Notes: generated from the letters alone by a model not told the origin. DNA of 11,756 bases from CAYVUI01 sp964454745 (GCA_964454745.1 CAYVUI010000129.1:1-11756); one strand, 5' to 3'. Shown: positions 1 to 7,281, counted from the stretch's first letter. Translations and numbers: made by a program.

Positions 1-113
1 AACCAACCCCATCCCATTGTAAAAAAAGAACTTCCAAATTATTCAGCAAGCCCTAGATTAGAACTTGTTTCATACACGTTGAGATTGGAAAATTTGAGCT
101 TCCTTCTCACTGC
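1..113. other. 3' flank of the GxGYxYP gene, no gene seen
   Basis: AT-rich sequence downstream of the stop codon of the minus-strand gene that ends at 114. I see no open frame of note, no tRNA-like fold and no clear hairpin followed by a T-run on the minus strand. Transcription from the gene above may therefore end outside the window or by a factor-dependent route. Confidence 0.4.
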
Positions 114-3100
114 CTATGGGTTTAGATTGTGCAGGTAGATCTGCTCGATCATCTCTTCCGGGGTTACCACGCGGATATCCGGATCCAACTGGCTGACGAG
201 GTACGCGACATCGTCCATGACATAACTCCAGGCGTGGATGATCACGAAGGAATAGCCGCTCTCGGAATAGGGATTGGTCGGCATCGCGTTAAGCGTCGCA
301 GCGAGCTGATCGGGCGTTCGGCTGATGCCTTCGTACTGTGAACCATCCCACAGGGTAAAGCGGCAGGTCACCATCGGCTTGCCGTCGAACCAAAGGATGT
401 TGCCGTTGTACCTGGCATAATCTCCCCAGACATCCACGTAATACAGCCCGCGGATCGCATCAAAACGGGTGTACTGATGCGCGATATCATAGTAACTCGA
501 TGCCGAAAGATTCATCCCGTGATCGCGGTGCCAACTGTCGAGAATCGTCACAACCGGCATATCCGCCCTTTCGGCATAGCGGGCAACCTGCGTGGTATAC
601 TTGTCAAGGTCCCCGAAATCGGACGGATAAGAATACCCCATCCCGGAACCGTAGGCGGTAAAGTTGTCCATGTCGGTCATATTATCGTAATACCATTTCA
701 GGACATGGGGGCCCAGTTTTACCATTTCCAGCGGCATGCCCCAGCCCATCGCGAAGCTGCCGCGATGTGAACTGCCGAAGTAGCGTGAATCAGTAGCATT
801 CTGGGCGTAATTAAACTGCCAGCGAGTATTATCGCCGTCGCTCATGTGCAGGACTACATAATGGACATTATCTTCCGGTGTATAGGTTTTGTTGCGGATT
901 TTCTGCTCGAACTTGATCTTGGGGACATAAGCGGACATGGCGGTATGGACGGAAAAATTCCAGGCCAGGGTCGATACAGCAGCATACAGGCTTTTCTCGG
1001 AATGATACTTTATGGTGTGCAGTTCTCCCGGGGCACTGGGGTCGTCCCAGCCGAATGCCGGGCTGTTATCGATGATTGAATCGTAAGCAATATTTGTAAA
1101 CGAGGCGTTGTCGTTCCAGGTCACAAACGCGTTTACCGCGGGGGCGAAATCGCGGAAAGGAACACGTTCATTATTGTGAACACAAATCGCATGATCAATA
1201 AAGAGGTGACGGTAATTGTTATAGACCCACTGGTCGTCTTTGCCGCGGGTGTCAAACAATTTCGGGAGCGCATAAGACTGGGCCTTGCTTTCGAGGCTTA
1301 CATCGACAGCGATTGCATTGAATGGACCCGCAAGGGAAGTCGCGGCTGTGATCGAATCCTTGTCGTTGTAATCATAAAGAATGTAGCCGTCCAGCCGGGT
1401 AAACCAATTACTAAGACAGTAATCCAGAACCGGGGCGGAACCGCGTATATTATCCACGAGCGTATAAGCTACGCCGTATTTCTGGTTCATGTCATACAAC
1501 CAGCCCATGGTGTCAATGCCGCGGTCAATGTAGATCACAGGCCGTTCTTTGGCAAGGATGCCCTGGAGGGTCTGAAGCAGGATGGCTTCCCGGTTGGTCC
1601 CTTTGGGAATTGCAAGAAGATGCTGGGGGGGCTTTAGCCCGAAATCCAGGCCGTAATCCGTTGTGGAAAAACTCCAGGTCTCGCCATGGGATACCCCGTC
1701 CGTACCGATCTCATCCACACGCCAGTAATACGTCGTATCCGCAGTGAGCGTGCCCGGATCATAGTTGGCAGAATCCTGGTTATTCGAGGCTCGCTGTCCG
1801 AAGTTTTTGGCTGTAACCGCAAAATCTCTGATGTTCACTGTGCCGTTATCATCGACATCAGCGGGTGTATTTGCAGGCACACTTTGCAGCCATGAGGATG
1901 CGATTTCCATGATATCCAGGATATCTACGATACGGTTTTGGTTTGCATCTCCCTCGGGCAGGACGACAAATCCGTTTTCGACTTCGCTCTTGTTTGCACT
2001 GAAATAAACGTCATGACTAATCGTTCCCGCGCCGGGCGTCCAGGAGAGAGTTATCGCCGTTTCATCCACCCGCTCTGCAAAATCCTGCGGGGTGGGATCC
2101 GTTGCATGGCTAAGGCCGGGGGCTGTAATATATGTCTTGTTTTCAGCGGTGACATACCGAATGACGGCATCCGTGGTTCGCCCATGTGCCATAATCATCG
2201 GCTGGCCGTCGGTTGCCATAACTGAAGCGACACTGGTCTGATCGCCATTGATTACGATCACGCCGTTGTCCCGCAGATCGATTGATCCAAAGCCGGCTGG
2301 CCATGTAGGATTAGTCTCAATCGCGGTGCGGATTTCGATCCTGCCGTTTTCACGAACGACAATGCTGCTCATATAGGCATGAGTACCGCCGGCTCCCGCA
2401 ACGCTTAATGTATTGACATCCAGCAGCCCGTTACCCGACACATCCACCTTGCCGTTTGCATTCCATCGCTCGGCAACATCGCCGTGCCACGGGGTGCCCG
2501 CGCTGAAACGATTGGCATGCACTTCTCCGCCGGAAATATTCAGCTCACCATAGCCCTTACCGCCTACTTCAAAAAAACTGCCGTTATTGTAATACCGGGC
2601 ATTGTCCGAAATATTGAGATATCCCTTGGACATCCAGGAGGCGTTTCCCAGGAACGTCCAGTCCCCAATGGTCACGGTCGCATTTTCAGTAAGGTTTAAC
2701 GTTCCGATCCCCTCCTGGCCAAAATCAGAAGCATGACCGATCGAAATCCGCCGGTTCTGAACCGTCATCGAAGCATTGCCGGAGACATTGACCGTCCCCT
2801 TGCATAGCTGGCCGATATAGAAAAAGTCCGCATTTTCCGTCCCCGTCAGGGTCCAGGAGGCATTGTCCGTCAGGTTCAATATCGCTTCAACCGCACTGTA
2901 AGGCGGGTTAGTACCATTTCCGACATAGCACCTCGTCATTGTGGCAGTAGAATCACCCGAAACATTCACAACACCCGAACTCTGGGTTCCGATCTGTGCG
3001 GCGGTTGCGTGCAGTATGGTCAAATCTGCATTCACAATGTTAAAAACAGGAGGATTATCCGGAGTTGAGGTGTCCAGATATCCGATATACATGGAATCTA

Positions 3101-3377
3101 CGGTCATCGCTGCAGAATCAAGAGTTACCTCACCCGTTTTCATCAGTAACTGGGGAGTTTCAGCATTGGAAAGGATCTGGCACGCCCCCAGCGACGGATT
3201 GAGGAAATGAGCCTGCTGATTGTTAATCATATCCGGAACCAGCTCTGCGTCCCAGTTATCGGGGTTATGCCACAGGCTGTCAACGGCACTTGCGTCCGTC
3301 CATACAGCAGCGTTCAAAGAGACCGCCAGGGTCCATAAAACAAGATATGCAATCAGAAAATCATGTTTTGCTCTCAA
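114..3377 (-). CDS. Secreted GxGYxYP putative glycoside hydrolase with beta repeats, FN3-like and dockerin domains
   Basis: A 1087-residue extracellular multidomain protein. Residues 1-24 form a Sec signal peptide with a likely cut after LNA. Residues 25-60 contain a W-x-N-P-x-N-W motif seen at the start of many Planctomycete surface proteins. Residues 135-378 are about nine autotransporter-like beta repeats of the kind VNVSGNASMTV. Residues 428-475 and 528-573 read as the two halves of one fibronectin-III-like domain, with a dockerin at 476-527 between them. From about 577 to the end is the GxGYxYP family, with the signature GMGYSYP at 912-918 and an acidic MSDGDN motif at 846-850. This family is annotated as putative glycoside hydrolases, but I know of no firmly assigned substrate. 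The start is TTG at 3375-3377. It is supported by GGAGA seven bases upstream, by the signal peptide, and by the lack of an in-frame ATG before residue 79. The gene is divergent from the sulfatase at 3713. Family is confident; activity is not. Confidence 0.9.
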   Translation of the reverse strand: MRAKHDFLIAYLVLWTLAVSLNAAVWTDASAVDSLWHNPDNWDAELVPDMINNQQAHFLNPSLGACQILSNAETPQLLMKTGEVTLDSAAMTVDSMYIGYLDTSTPDNPPVFNIVNADLTILHATAAQIGTQSSGVVNVSGDSTATMTRCYVGNGTNPPYSAVEAILNLTDNASWTLTGTENADFFYIGQLCKGTVNVSGNASMTVQNRRISIGHASDFGQEGIGTLNLTENATVTIGDWTFLGNASWMSKGYLNISDNARYYNNGSFFEVGGKGYGELNISGGEVHANRFSAGTPWHGDVAERWNANGKVDVSGNGLLDVNTLSVAGAGGTHAYMSSIVVRENGRIEIRTAIETNPTWPAGFGSIDLRDNGVIVINGDQTSVASVMATDGQPMIMAHGRTTDAVIRYVTAENKTYITAPGLSHATDPTPQDFAERVDETAITLSWTPGAGTISHDVYFSANKSEVENGFVVLPEGDANQNRIVDILDIMEIASSWLQSVPANTPADVDDNGTVNIRDFAVTAKNFGQRASNNQDSANYDPGTLTADTTYYWRVDEIGTDGVSHGETWSFSTTDYGLDFGLKPPQHLLAIPKGTNREAILLQTLQGILAKERPVIYIDRGIDTMGWLYDMNQKYGVAYTLVDNIRGSAPVLDYCLSNWFTRLDGYILYDYNDKDSITAATSLAGPFNAIAVDVSLESKAQSYALPKLFDTRGKDDQWVYNNYRHLFIDHAICVHNNERVPFRDFAPAVNAFVTWNDNASFTNIAYDSIIDNSPAFGWDDPSAPGELHTIKYHSEKSLYAAVSTLAWNFSVHTAMSAYVPKIKFEQKIRNKTYTPEDNVHYVVLHMSDGDNTRWQFNYAQNATDSRYFGSSHRGSFAMGWGMPLEMVKLGPHVLKWYYDNMTDMDNFTAYGSGMGYSYPSDFGDLDKYTTQVARYAERADMPVVTILDSWHRDHGMNLSASSYYDIAHQYTRFDAIRGLYYVDVWGDYARYNGNILWFDGKPMVTCRFTLWDGSQYEGISRTPDQLAATLNAMPTNPYSESGYSFVIIHAWSYVMDDVAYLVSQLDPDIRVVTPEEMIEQIYLHNLNP
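1659..2096 (-). other. FN3-like domain split by a dockerin
   Basis: Residues 428-573 of the GxGYxYP protein. The first part (PTPQDFAERV... to DVYFSANKSEVENG) and the last part (SANYDPGTLTADTTYYWRVD... to ETWSFSTT) together match the order of strands in the fibronectin-III-like module common in Phycisphaerae surface proteins. In those proteins DVYFG is usually followed within some 20-30 residues by YDPG and YYWR(I/V)DE. Here the extra length between the halves is the dockerin. The domain match comes from recalled sequence patterns and was not tested with a profile. Confidence 0.6.
1797..1952 (-). other. Dockerin type I domain, internal
   Basis: Residues 476-527 of the GxGYxYP protein hold two calcium-loop/helix repeats. 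The first begins GDANQNRIVDILDI and ends in SSWL; the second begins DVDDNGTVNIRDF and ends in KNFG. Asp and Asn lie at the usual EF-hand-like ligand positions (D477, N479, N481, D488; D507, D509, N511, D518). Dockerins bind cohesins in cellulosomes. In Planctomycetes their partners are mostly unknown, and no cohesin is visible in this window. The internal position is unusual, since dockerins are mostly terminal. Confidence 0.8.
2244..2975 (-). repeat. Autotransporter-like beta-repeat stalk (protein repeats)
   Basis: About nine imperfect units at residues 135-378 of the GxGYxYP protein. Each begins G-x-[LV]-[ND]-[LIV]-[ST]-x-N and many end F-x-x-[IV]-G, with a period of roughly 20-35 residues. 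Clear units start near residues 136, 166, 195, 226, 253, 278 and 310; weaker ones lie near 338 and 365. The pattern fits a right-handed beta-helix or stacked beta-solenoid acting as a surface spacer. The repeats are diverged at the DNA level, so they are old and not a recent tandem expansion. Confidence 0.75.
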
Positions 3378-3384
3378 TTGCCGG

Positions 3385-3389
3385 TCTCC
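3385..3389 (-). promoter_or_regulatory. Ribosome binding site deciding a TTG start
   Basis: On the minus strand the sequence reads GGAGA, then seven bases, then TTG. This spacing and the signal peptide that follows make TTG at 3375-3377 the best start for the GxGYxYP protein. An ATG overlapping the fifth codon is out of frame. Confidence 0.7.
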
Positions 3390-3466
3390 AAATCGATTCT
3401 CTATAAAAAAAGCGGCGGCATTTTAGTATGTCGTCACATCCAAGGACCACATTCTTTATTTGTTAC

Positions 3467-3480
3467 ATATGTTAACATAT
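3467..3480. promoter_or_regulatory. 14-bp perfect palindrome, candidate operator
   Basis: ATATGTTAACATAT is a perfect inverted repeat centred between 3473 and 3474. It overlaps the best -10 candidate for the minus-strand GxGYxYP gene, a position where a bound dimeric regulator would block transcription. Its core TGTTAACA recurs at 7282-7289, upstream of the other dockerin gene. The regulator is unknown and none is encoded here. Confidence 0.45.
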
Positions 3481-3651
3481 ATAGTTCATATTTTCAAGAT
3501 ATTTCAGGCACATGATTCAATCCGGGAAATTTAGGATGTTTTGTGAAATCTTTTTAACAAAACAGGGATTTCTTTATCCGGATCGCTTTGAAATGCCTTG
3601 CTCAAGCAATCCGGAACGGATAATATAACTGAATAAAATGAGTCTAATAAT

Positions 3652-3683
3652 CCTTTCCTGCCGAAAGGCGGCACTTGGCGGCA
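3652..3683 (+). promoter_or_regulatory. Structured leader of sulfatase 1 with overlapping hairpins
   Basis: Three hairpins share the same bases and exclude each other: CCTTTC (3652-3657) with GAAAGG (3663-3668); CTGCC (3658-3662) with GGCGG (3667-3671) around a GAAA loop, with one G-U pair; and TGCCG (3659-3663) with CGGCA in either copy of a direct repeat GGCGGCA at 3667-3673 and 3677-3683. The block lies 29-61 bases before the start codon and is GC-rich in an AT-rich surrounding. Whether it regulates is unknown; it has no run of T after it, so it is not a terminator. Confidence 0.3.
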
Positions 3684-3712
3684 TAAGCAAAAACGGATAA
3701 GGAACGAAACTG

Positions 3713-5467
3713 ATGTCCACGCAACGCCCAAACATTGTATTCGTGCTGACCGATGACCAGGGATACGGCGACCTCGGCTGCCATGGCAATCCGGTCATCC
3801 GTACTCCCAACCTCGACCGTTTCCACTCCGAGAGCTTCCGCTTTACCGATTACCACGTCGGGCCGACCTGCGCCCCTACCCGGGCAGGGCTCTTTACCGG
3901 TCATTATGCCAACAGCACCGGTGTCTGGCATACCATTGGAGGCCGTTCGCTGCTTCGACGGGAGGAATGGACCCTGGCTTCGGCCCTCGCGGAAAATGGA
4001 TATCGCACCGGTCTGTTCGGCAAGTGGCACCTTGGCGATGCCTGTCCGTATCGGCCTCAGGACCGCGGTTTTGAGAAGGTCGTCACCCACGGCGGAGGCG
4101 GTATCAGCCAGGTCTGGGATTACTGGGGCAATGACTACTTTGACGATACCTATCTCGAGGACGGCCGGCCTGTTCAATTTGAGGGCTACTGCACGGATGT
4201 CTGGTTTGACCAGGCCCTGAAATTTATTGAGCACAACAAGGAGGCCCCCTTCTTTTGCTGCATCACACCCAACGCCCCGCACTGGCCCTACAATGTGCCC
4301 GACCGGTACAAAGAGCTTTACCGAAATGCCGATCTGCCGGAAGACCGAAGAGCTTTTTACGGTATGATTACCAACATTGACGAAAATTTTGCCAGGCTTC
4401 GCCGAAAACTTTGCGACCTGAAAATCGAGGACAATACGATCCTGATCTTCATGACCGACAACGGCACAAGCTGCGGGGCCACTTTTGATGACGACCAGTT
4501 CCTCATCGAAGGGTATAACGCCCAAATGCGCGGCATGAAGAATTCGGAATATGACGGCGGGCATCGTACGCCGTTTTTCCTCCACTGGCCCGACGCAGGC
4601 TTTAAAAATGGAAGGGATATCGACCCGGTCACCGCAAATGTGGACCTTATGCCAACACTGCTGGACCTTTGCGGCTGCGAAATCCCCGCAGGCAGAACCT
4701 TTCACGGGGTGAGTCTAAAGCCCCTGCTCGAAAAGAAGCAAATCGCCGACCGGGCCGTTGTTACCGACTCCCAGCGGCTTACCGTTCCGGTCAAGTGGCG
4801 AAAGAGCGCGGTCTTGCGTGATCAATGGCGGCTGATCAACGGCACAGAGCTTTACGACATCCGCATCGATCCGGGTCAGAAAAACGATATCGCCGCGGAG
4901 CATGCGGACATTGTCAGCCGGCTTAGACAGGATTACGAACAGTGGTGGGAAATCGTCAGTGAAAAATTTGACCAGGAAATCCCCATTGAAATCGGCAATC
5001 CCGCAGAGCCTGAGATCCTGCTGACCTGTCACGACTGGCAAAACGAAGACTGCTCGTGTCCCTGGCACCAGGGGCATATCCGCCAGGCAATGACCGCCAA
5101 CGGCTACTGGGAGCTGGATATCCAAAAAGCGGGCCGGTATCGCTTTGAGCTTCGCCGCTGGTCCCGTGAGACAGACCTGCCCATTTGCGCAGGCATTGAT
5201 GGCGATGATATCATTTGGAACAAGCAGCAGATTCTGCCGGATTGCTGGTGGCTGTATACCGATGGAAAACCGATCCAAATTACTAGTGCCTCCATCGAAA
5301 TCAGCGGAGAGCGGACAGAAACAGCCGTAGACTGCGATGCACATTTTGTGGAATTTAGCCTGGATGTACCGCAGGGTCCAGCGCATTTGAAAACACAATT
5401 TGCCAATGATGACGGCTTAGACCTTGGGGCTTATTACATCTATATCCGCCCGGAAGAGTCTGCATGA
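3713..5467 (+). CDS. Sulfatase 1, type I, no signal peptide (probable cytoplasmic arylsulfatase-like)
   Basis: A 584-residue formylglycine-dependent sulfatase that would hydrolyse sulfate esters. Residues 1 to about 410 are the alkaline-phosphatase-like core. Metal ligands D14 and D15 are in VLTDDQGYGD. C53 in CAPTRAGLFTG is the residue converted to formylglycine, with R57 beside it. K104 and H106 are in GKWHLG, H190 in NAPHWPY, D249 and N250 in MTDNG, and K276 lies before DGGHRTPF. All expected active-site residues are present. Residues about 425-584 form an extra beta-rich domain containing CPWHQGHIRQ and RYRFELRRW. I have seen this in other Planctomycete sulfatases, but I cannot name a function. 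The ATG follows an in-frame stop at 3698-3700, with AAGGA nine bases away, so no upstream extension with a signal peptide is possible. The protein probably acts in the cytoplasm on imported sulfated sugars. It is divergent from the GxGYxYP gene and convergent with the protease. Its sugar substrate cannot be read from the sequence. Confidence 0.93.
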   Translation: MSTQRPNIVFVLTDDQGYGDLGCHGNPVIRTPNLDRFHSESFRFTDYHVGPTCAPTRAGLFTGHYANSTGVWHTIGGRSLLRREEWTLASALAENGYRTGLFGKWHLGDACPYRPQDRGFEKVVTHGGGGISQVWDYWGNDYFDDTYLEDGRPVQFEGYCTDVWFDQALKFIEHNKEAPFFCCITPNAPHWPYNVPDRYKELYRNADLPEDRRAFYGMITNIDENFARLRRKLCDLKIEDNTILIFMTDNGTSCGATFDDDQFLIEGYNAQMRGMKNSEYDGGHRTPFFLHWPDAGFKNGRDIDPVTANVDLMPTLLDLCGCEIPAGRTFHGVSLKPLLEKKQIADRAVVTDSQRLTVPVKWRKSAVLRDQWRLINGTELYDIRIDPGQKNDIAAEHADIVSRLRQDYEQWWEIVSEKFDQEIPIEIGNPAEPEILLTCHDWQNEDCSCPWHQGHIRQAMTANGYWELDIQKAGRYRFELRRWSRETDLPICAGIDGDDIIWNKQQILPDCWWLYTDGKPIQITSASIEISGERTETAVDCDAHFVEFSLDVPQGPAHLKTQFANDDGLDLGAYYIYIRPEESA

Positions 5468-5497
5468 AAAAGGGCCGGACGCAACCCATCCAGCCCT
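5467..5497 (-). terminator. Rho-independent terminator for the protease gene
   Basis: On the minus strand AGGGCTGGA and TCCGGCCCT pair into a nine-base stem with one G-U pair and a nine-base loop, followed at once by five T (5467-5471). It lies 28 bases past the protease stop. On the plus strand the same stem has a C-A mismatch, and the T7 run (5511-5517) comes 13 bases too late, so it should work poorly for sulfatase 1. The T-tract shares a base with the sulfatase 1 stop codon. Confidence 0.7.
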
Positions 5498-5525
5498 GAG
5501 CTATTACATCTTTTTTTGTTCGCTG

Positions 5526-7214
5526 TTACTGCCCTACCGTCATGAGCCACGAATCCGCCATGGGATAGAAATCATGCAGGTTTACTGTCCCGTCCCCGTT
5601 GGGGTCCGGAACGATATCTGCCGCCAGGGCACCGGGCACATCCATCATCAGCCACTGCTGGGAGAACAGCTCAAAATCACTCGCATCGATGAAGCAATCC
5701 GGAACGATATCCGCCCCGAAACCACATGCCGGTTTCGTCAAGGCTTTGATACAAATGTTCGCTCCGCTCGAATAATACTCTTCCAAATCCGTATAGCGGC
5801 TGCCGTTATGGCTGGCAAAGCTCTCCTCGGAATTCGAGGTGACCGCTGTGGAGTACCCTGAAATCCACCTCTCCAGCCCGACGGGATAATTATACCCAGG
5901 GGTCGTCCACTTGACAGTAACGATAAAATCATCCCCATCGGCAACCGCGACTTCCTGGGGCAGTTCTACCGTGTAGTACCCAGCATTCGGGAAAGTGCCG
6001 GAAACCGTACTCATCATCGAAGAGGAAAACTCATAATATGGGTCTCCCCAGTAATCCGTTTTACGCCGCATGGTATCATAGATATTGATTTCGTAAGAAG
6101 TATTATCCGCAGTTGTATGAAAGCCAATCGCGATGATCGTGTCGTTCGTATTGGCCACAAATCGGTTTGCACCCCATGCATAATCCTGCCCGTAGCCAAA
6201 CGTGGATGTGCTGCCCAGTGGATCATGCTGATAGATCTTGTCATAAGTTCCTACATCCACCGTATTAGTAAAAACTACCGGCTCTGCGATGGAGGGATCG
6301 GTAATCATGTCGGTATTGGCATAAGAGATCCAGAAGTAGCCGTTATTTGACCCCCAACCTGTACCCCACGAATTTTTAATCAGCCACGCACCTGAAACCG
6401 GTGCTCCCGGTACGCTCTTATAGTCATCCCAGCCGATAATGGTGATTCCATGATTCTGCCCCGGCGAACTCGACGGATAATAATACGTACTCGTACCCCA
6501 GTCAAAATACGAATCACTGTAATACATATTACTGGCAACGGCTCCATGATTCATGATCGCGTTTTTTACCTCCGTCCCGGAAGATAAGCGTATCTTGGTT
6601 GTCACGTACTTTTGGGCCGTCGGTGCCGAAGACAGGCAGGTGTTATTCGTCGTACTGTAAGGATCATCAGCCTCATTAACGGGTCCGTCTCCGCGCGTCA
6701 GGTAGGCTGTGCTCATATCACTGTTGCCGCCCTGGTTACAGGGATGCCGGTCAAAACCGTGACAATTCTTGAGATTGTTTTCCGAGAAATCCCACAACTG
6801 CCCCTCGTCTTTGAGCAGACCGCTTTCCACTGACGCCATTGTGGCAAACGCCCAGCAGGTTCCACAGTTCAACTGATTCTTGACCGGGGAAACCAGGCCG
6901 TAATCACGGAGATCAAAAGCGGCCGGCAAAGATTCCATGTCATACATCGCATCCCCGGCAGGCTCATCTTTCAAATGGGACCAATCGATTGGTGAGGGGA
7001 TATAACCCAGTACCCTCTCCTGTGTTTCCGCCGGCATATCTGCGGGCGCCGCTTGTCTTTGCTGCCATGCCTCAAAAGCGGGGTTCACCATGCTTTGCTG
7101 GGCTTGCGGTTGTGCGGAATCACCGTATAAAGGCACTGTTAAAAGAAAAATCACAAAAAAAAGTGAAATTGCAAAAAAAGAAGACTTATAGCTACCACAT
7201 TGTACAAAATTCAT
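5526..7214 (-). CDS. Secreted papain-family (C1A) cysteine protease with C-terminal dockerin
   Basis: A 562-residue extracellular endopeptidase-like protein. Residues 1-33 are a Sec signal peptide with a hydrophobic stretch FFAISLFFVIFLLTVPL. A short pro-region without an obvious I29 inhibitor domain runs to about 95. The catalytic domain starts at LPAAFDLRDYG: Q114 is the oxyanion residue, C120 the nucleophile in NCGTCWAFA, H255 the base in NHGITIIGW, and N281 the orienting Asn in KNSWGTGWG. All match papain order. Residues 311-493 are beta-rich and resemble the lectin-like domain that follows C1 domains in some bacterial and archaeal proteases. Residues 500-558 are a dockerin. The start is fixed by a perfect AAGGAGG seven bases upstream, and the promoter is a perfect consensus. 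It is divergent from sulfatase 2 and convergent with sulfatase 1. In this setting it could remove protein from a glycoprotein substrate, or process surface proteins of its own cell; the sequence does not decide. Confidence 0.93.
   Translation of the reverse strand: MNFVQCGSYKSSFFAISLFFVIFLLTVPLYGDSAQPQAQQSMVNPAFEAWQQRQAAPADMPAETQERVLGYIPSPIDWSHLKDEPAGDAMYDMESLPAAFDLRDYGLVSPVKNQLNCGTCWAFATMASVESGLLKDEGQLWDFSENNLKNCHGFDRHPCNQGGNSDMSTAYLTRGDGPVNEADDPYSTTNNTCLSSAPTAQKYVTTKIRLSSGTEVKNAIMNHGAVASNMYYSDSYFDWGTSTYYYPSSSPGQNHGITIIGWDDYKSVPGAPVSGAWLIKNSWGTGWGSNNGYFWISYANTDMITDPSIAEPVVFTNTVDVGTYDKIYQHDPLGSTSTFGYGQDYAWGANRFVANTNDTIIAIGFHTTADNTSYEINIYDTMRRKTDYWGDPYYEFSSSMMSTVSGTFPNAGYYTVELPQEVAVADGDDFIVTVKWTTPGYNYPVGLERWISGYSTAVTSNSEESFASHNGSRYTDLEEYYSSGANICIKALTKPACGFGADIVPDCFIDASDFELFSQQWLMMDVPGALAADIVPDPNGDGTVNLHDFYPMADSWLMTVGQ
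5541..5717 (-). other. Dockerin type I domain, C-terminal
   Basis: Residues 500-558 of the cysteine protease hold two related repeats, each opening with ADIVPD and each closing with a W-L pair (QQWL and DSWL). The second loop PNGDGTVNLHDF is a full calcium-loop match. The first, DCFIDASDFELF, has lost the N-G-D triplet and may bind calcium weakly. This is the usual terminal position, unlike the dockerin of the GxGYxYP protein. Confidence 0.8.
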
Positions 7215-7221
7215 CCTTCGA

Positions 7222-7228
7222 CCTCCTT
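7222..7228 (-). promoter_or_regulatory. Perfect Shine-Dalgarno of the protease gene
   Basis: AAGGAGG on the minus strand, seven bases before the ATG at 7212-7214. It is the strongest ribosome binding site in the window and fixes the start of the protease. Confidence 0.85.
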
Positions 7229-7281
7229 ATATTTATTTTATCCATTCAACGAAAACAATCCTTTGCCTTAAAACCCTAAAA

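Larger units (their letters stand above)
3378..3712. promoter_or_regulatory. Divergent control region between the GxGYxYP gene and sulfatase 1
   Basis: 335 bases, AT-rich, with no open frame that looks coding. It must carry promoters for both divergent genes. For the minus strand the best candidate is TTGAAA (3492-3497) and TAACAT (3469-3474) with a 17-base spacer; this -10 lies inside the palindrome at 3467-3480. For the plus strand the match is weaker: TTGCTC at 3598-3603 with GATAAT (3619-3624) or TATAAC (3624-3629), at spacings of 15 and 20 that are not ideal. A GC-rich structured stretch lies just before sulfatase 1. A plus-strand AAGGA at 3699-3703 serves as its ribosome binding site. 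Confidence 0.5.

Noticed and set aside
1176..1637. A 153-codon plus-strand open frame inside the GxGYxYP gene
   Set aside because: Antisense to a well-supported domain; the translation has no family features.
3521..3615. Three copies of TCCGG at 3521, 3577 and 3610
   Set aside because: The spacings (56 and 33 bases) are irregular and the flanks differ. A five-base word three times in 95 bases is weak evidence for a binding array.
3644..4705. A 353-codon minus-strand open frame opposite sulfatase 1
   Set aside because: It mirrors the sulfatase coding sequence, which has all catalytic motifs. The opposite frame has no known motif and no good ribosome binding site; long antisense frames are common opposite genes of this base composition.
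4715..5398. A 227-codon minus-strand open frame opposite the 3' half of sulfatase 1
   Set aside because: Antisense shadow of the C-terminal domain of sulfatase 1, with no domain pattern of its own.
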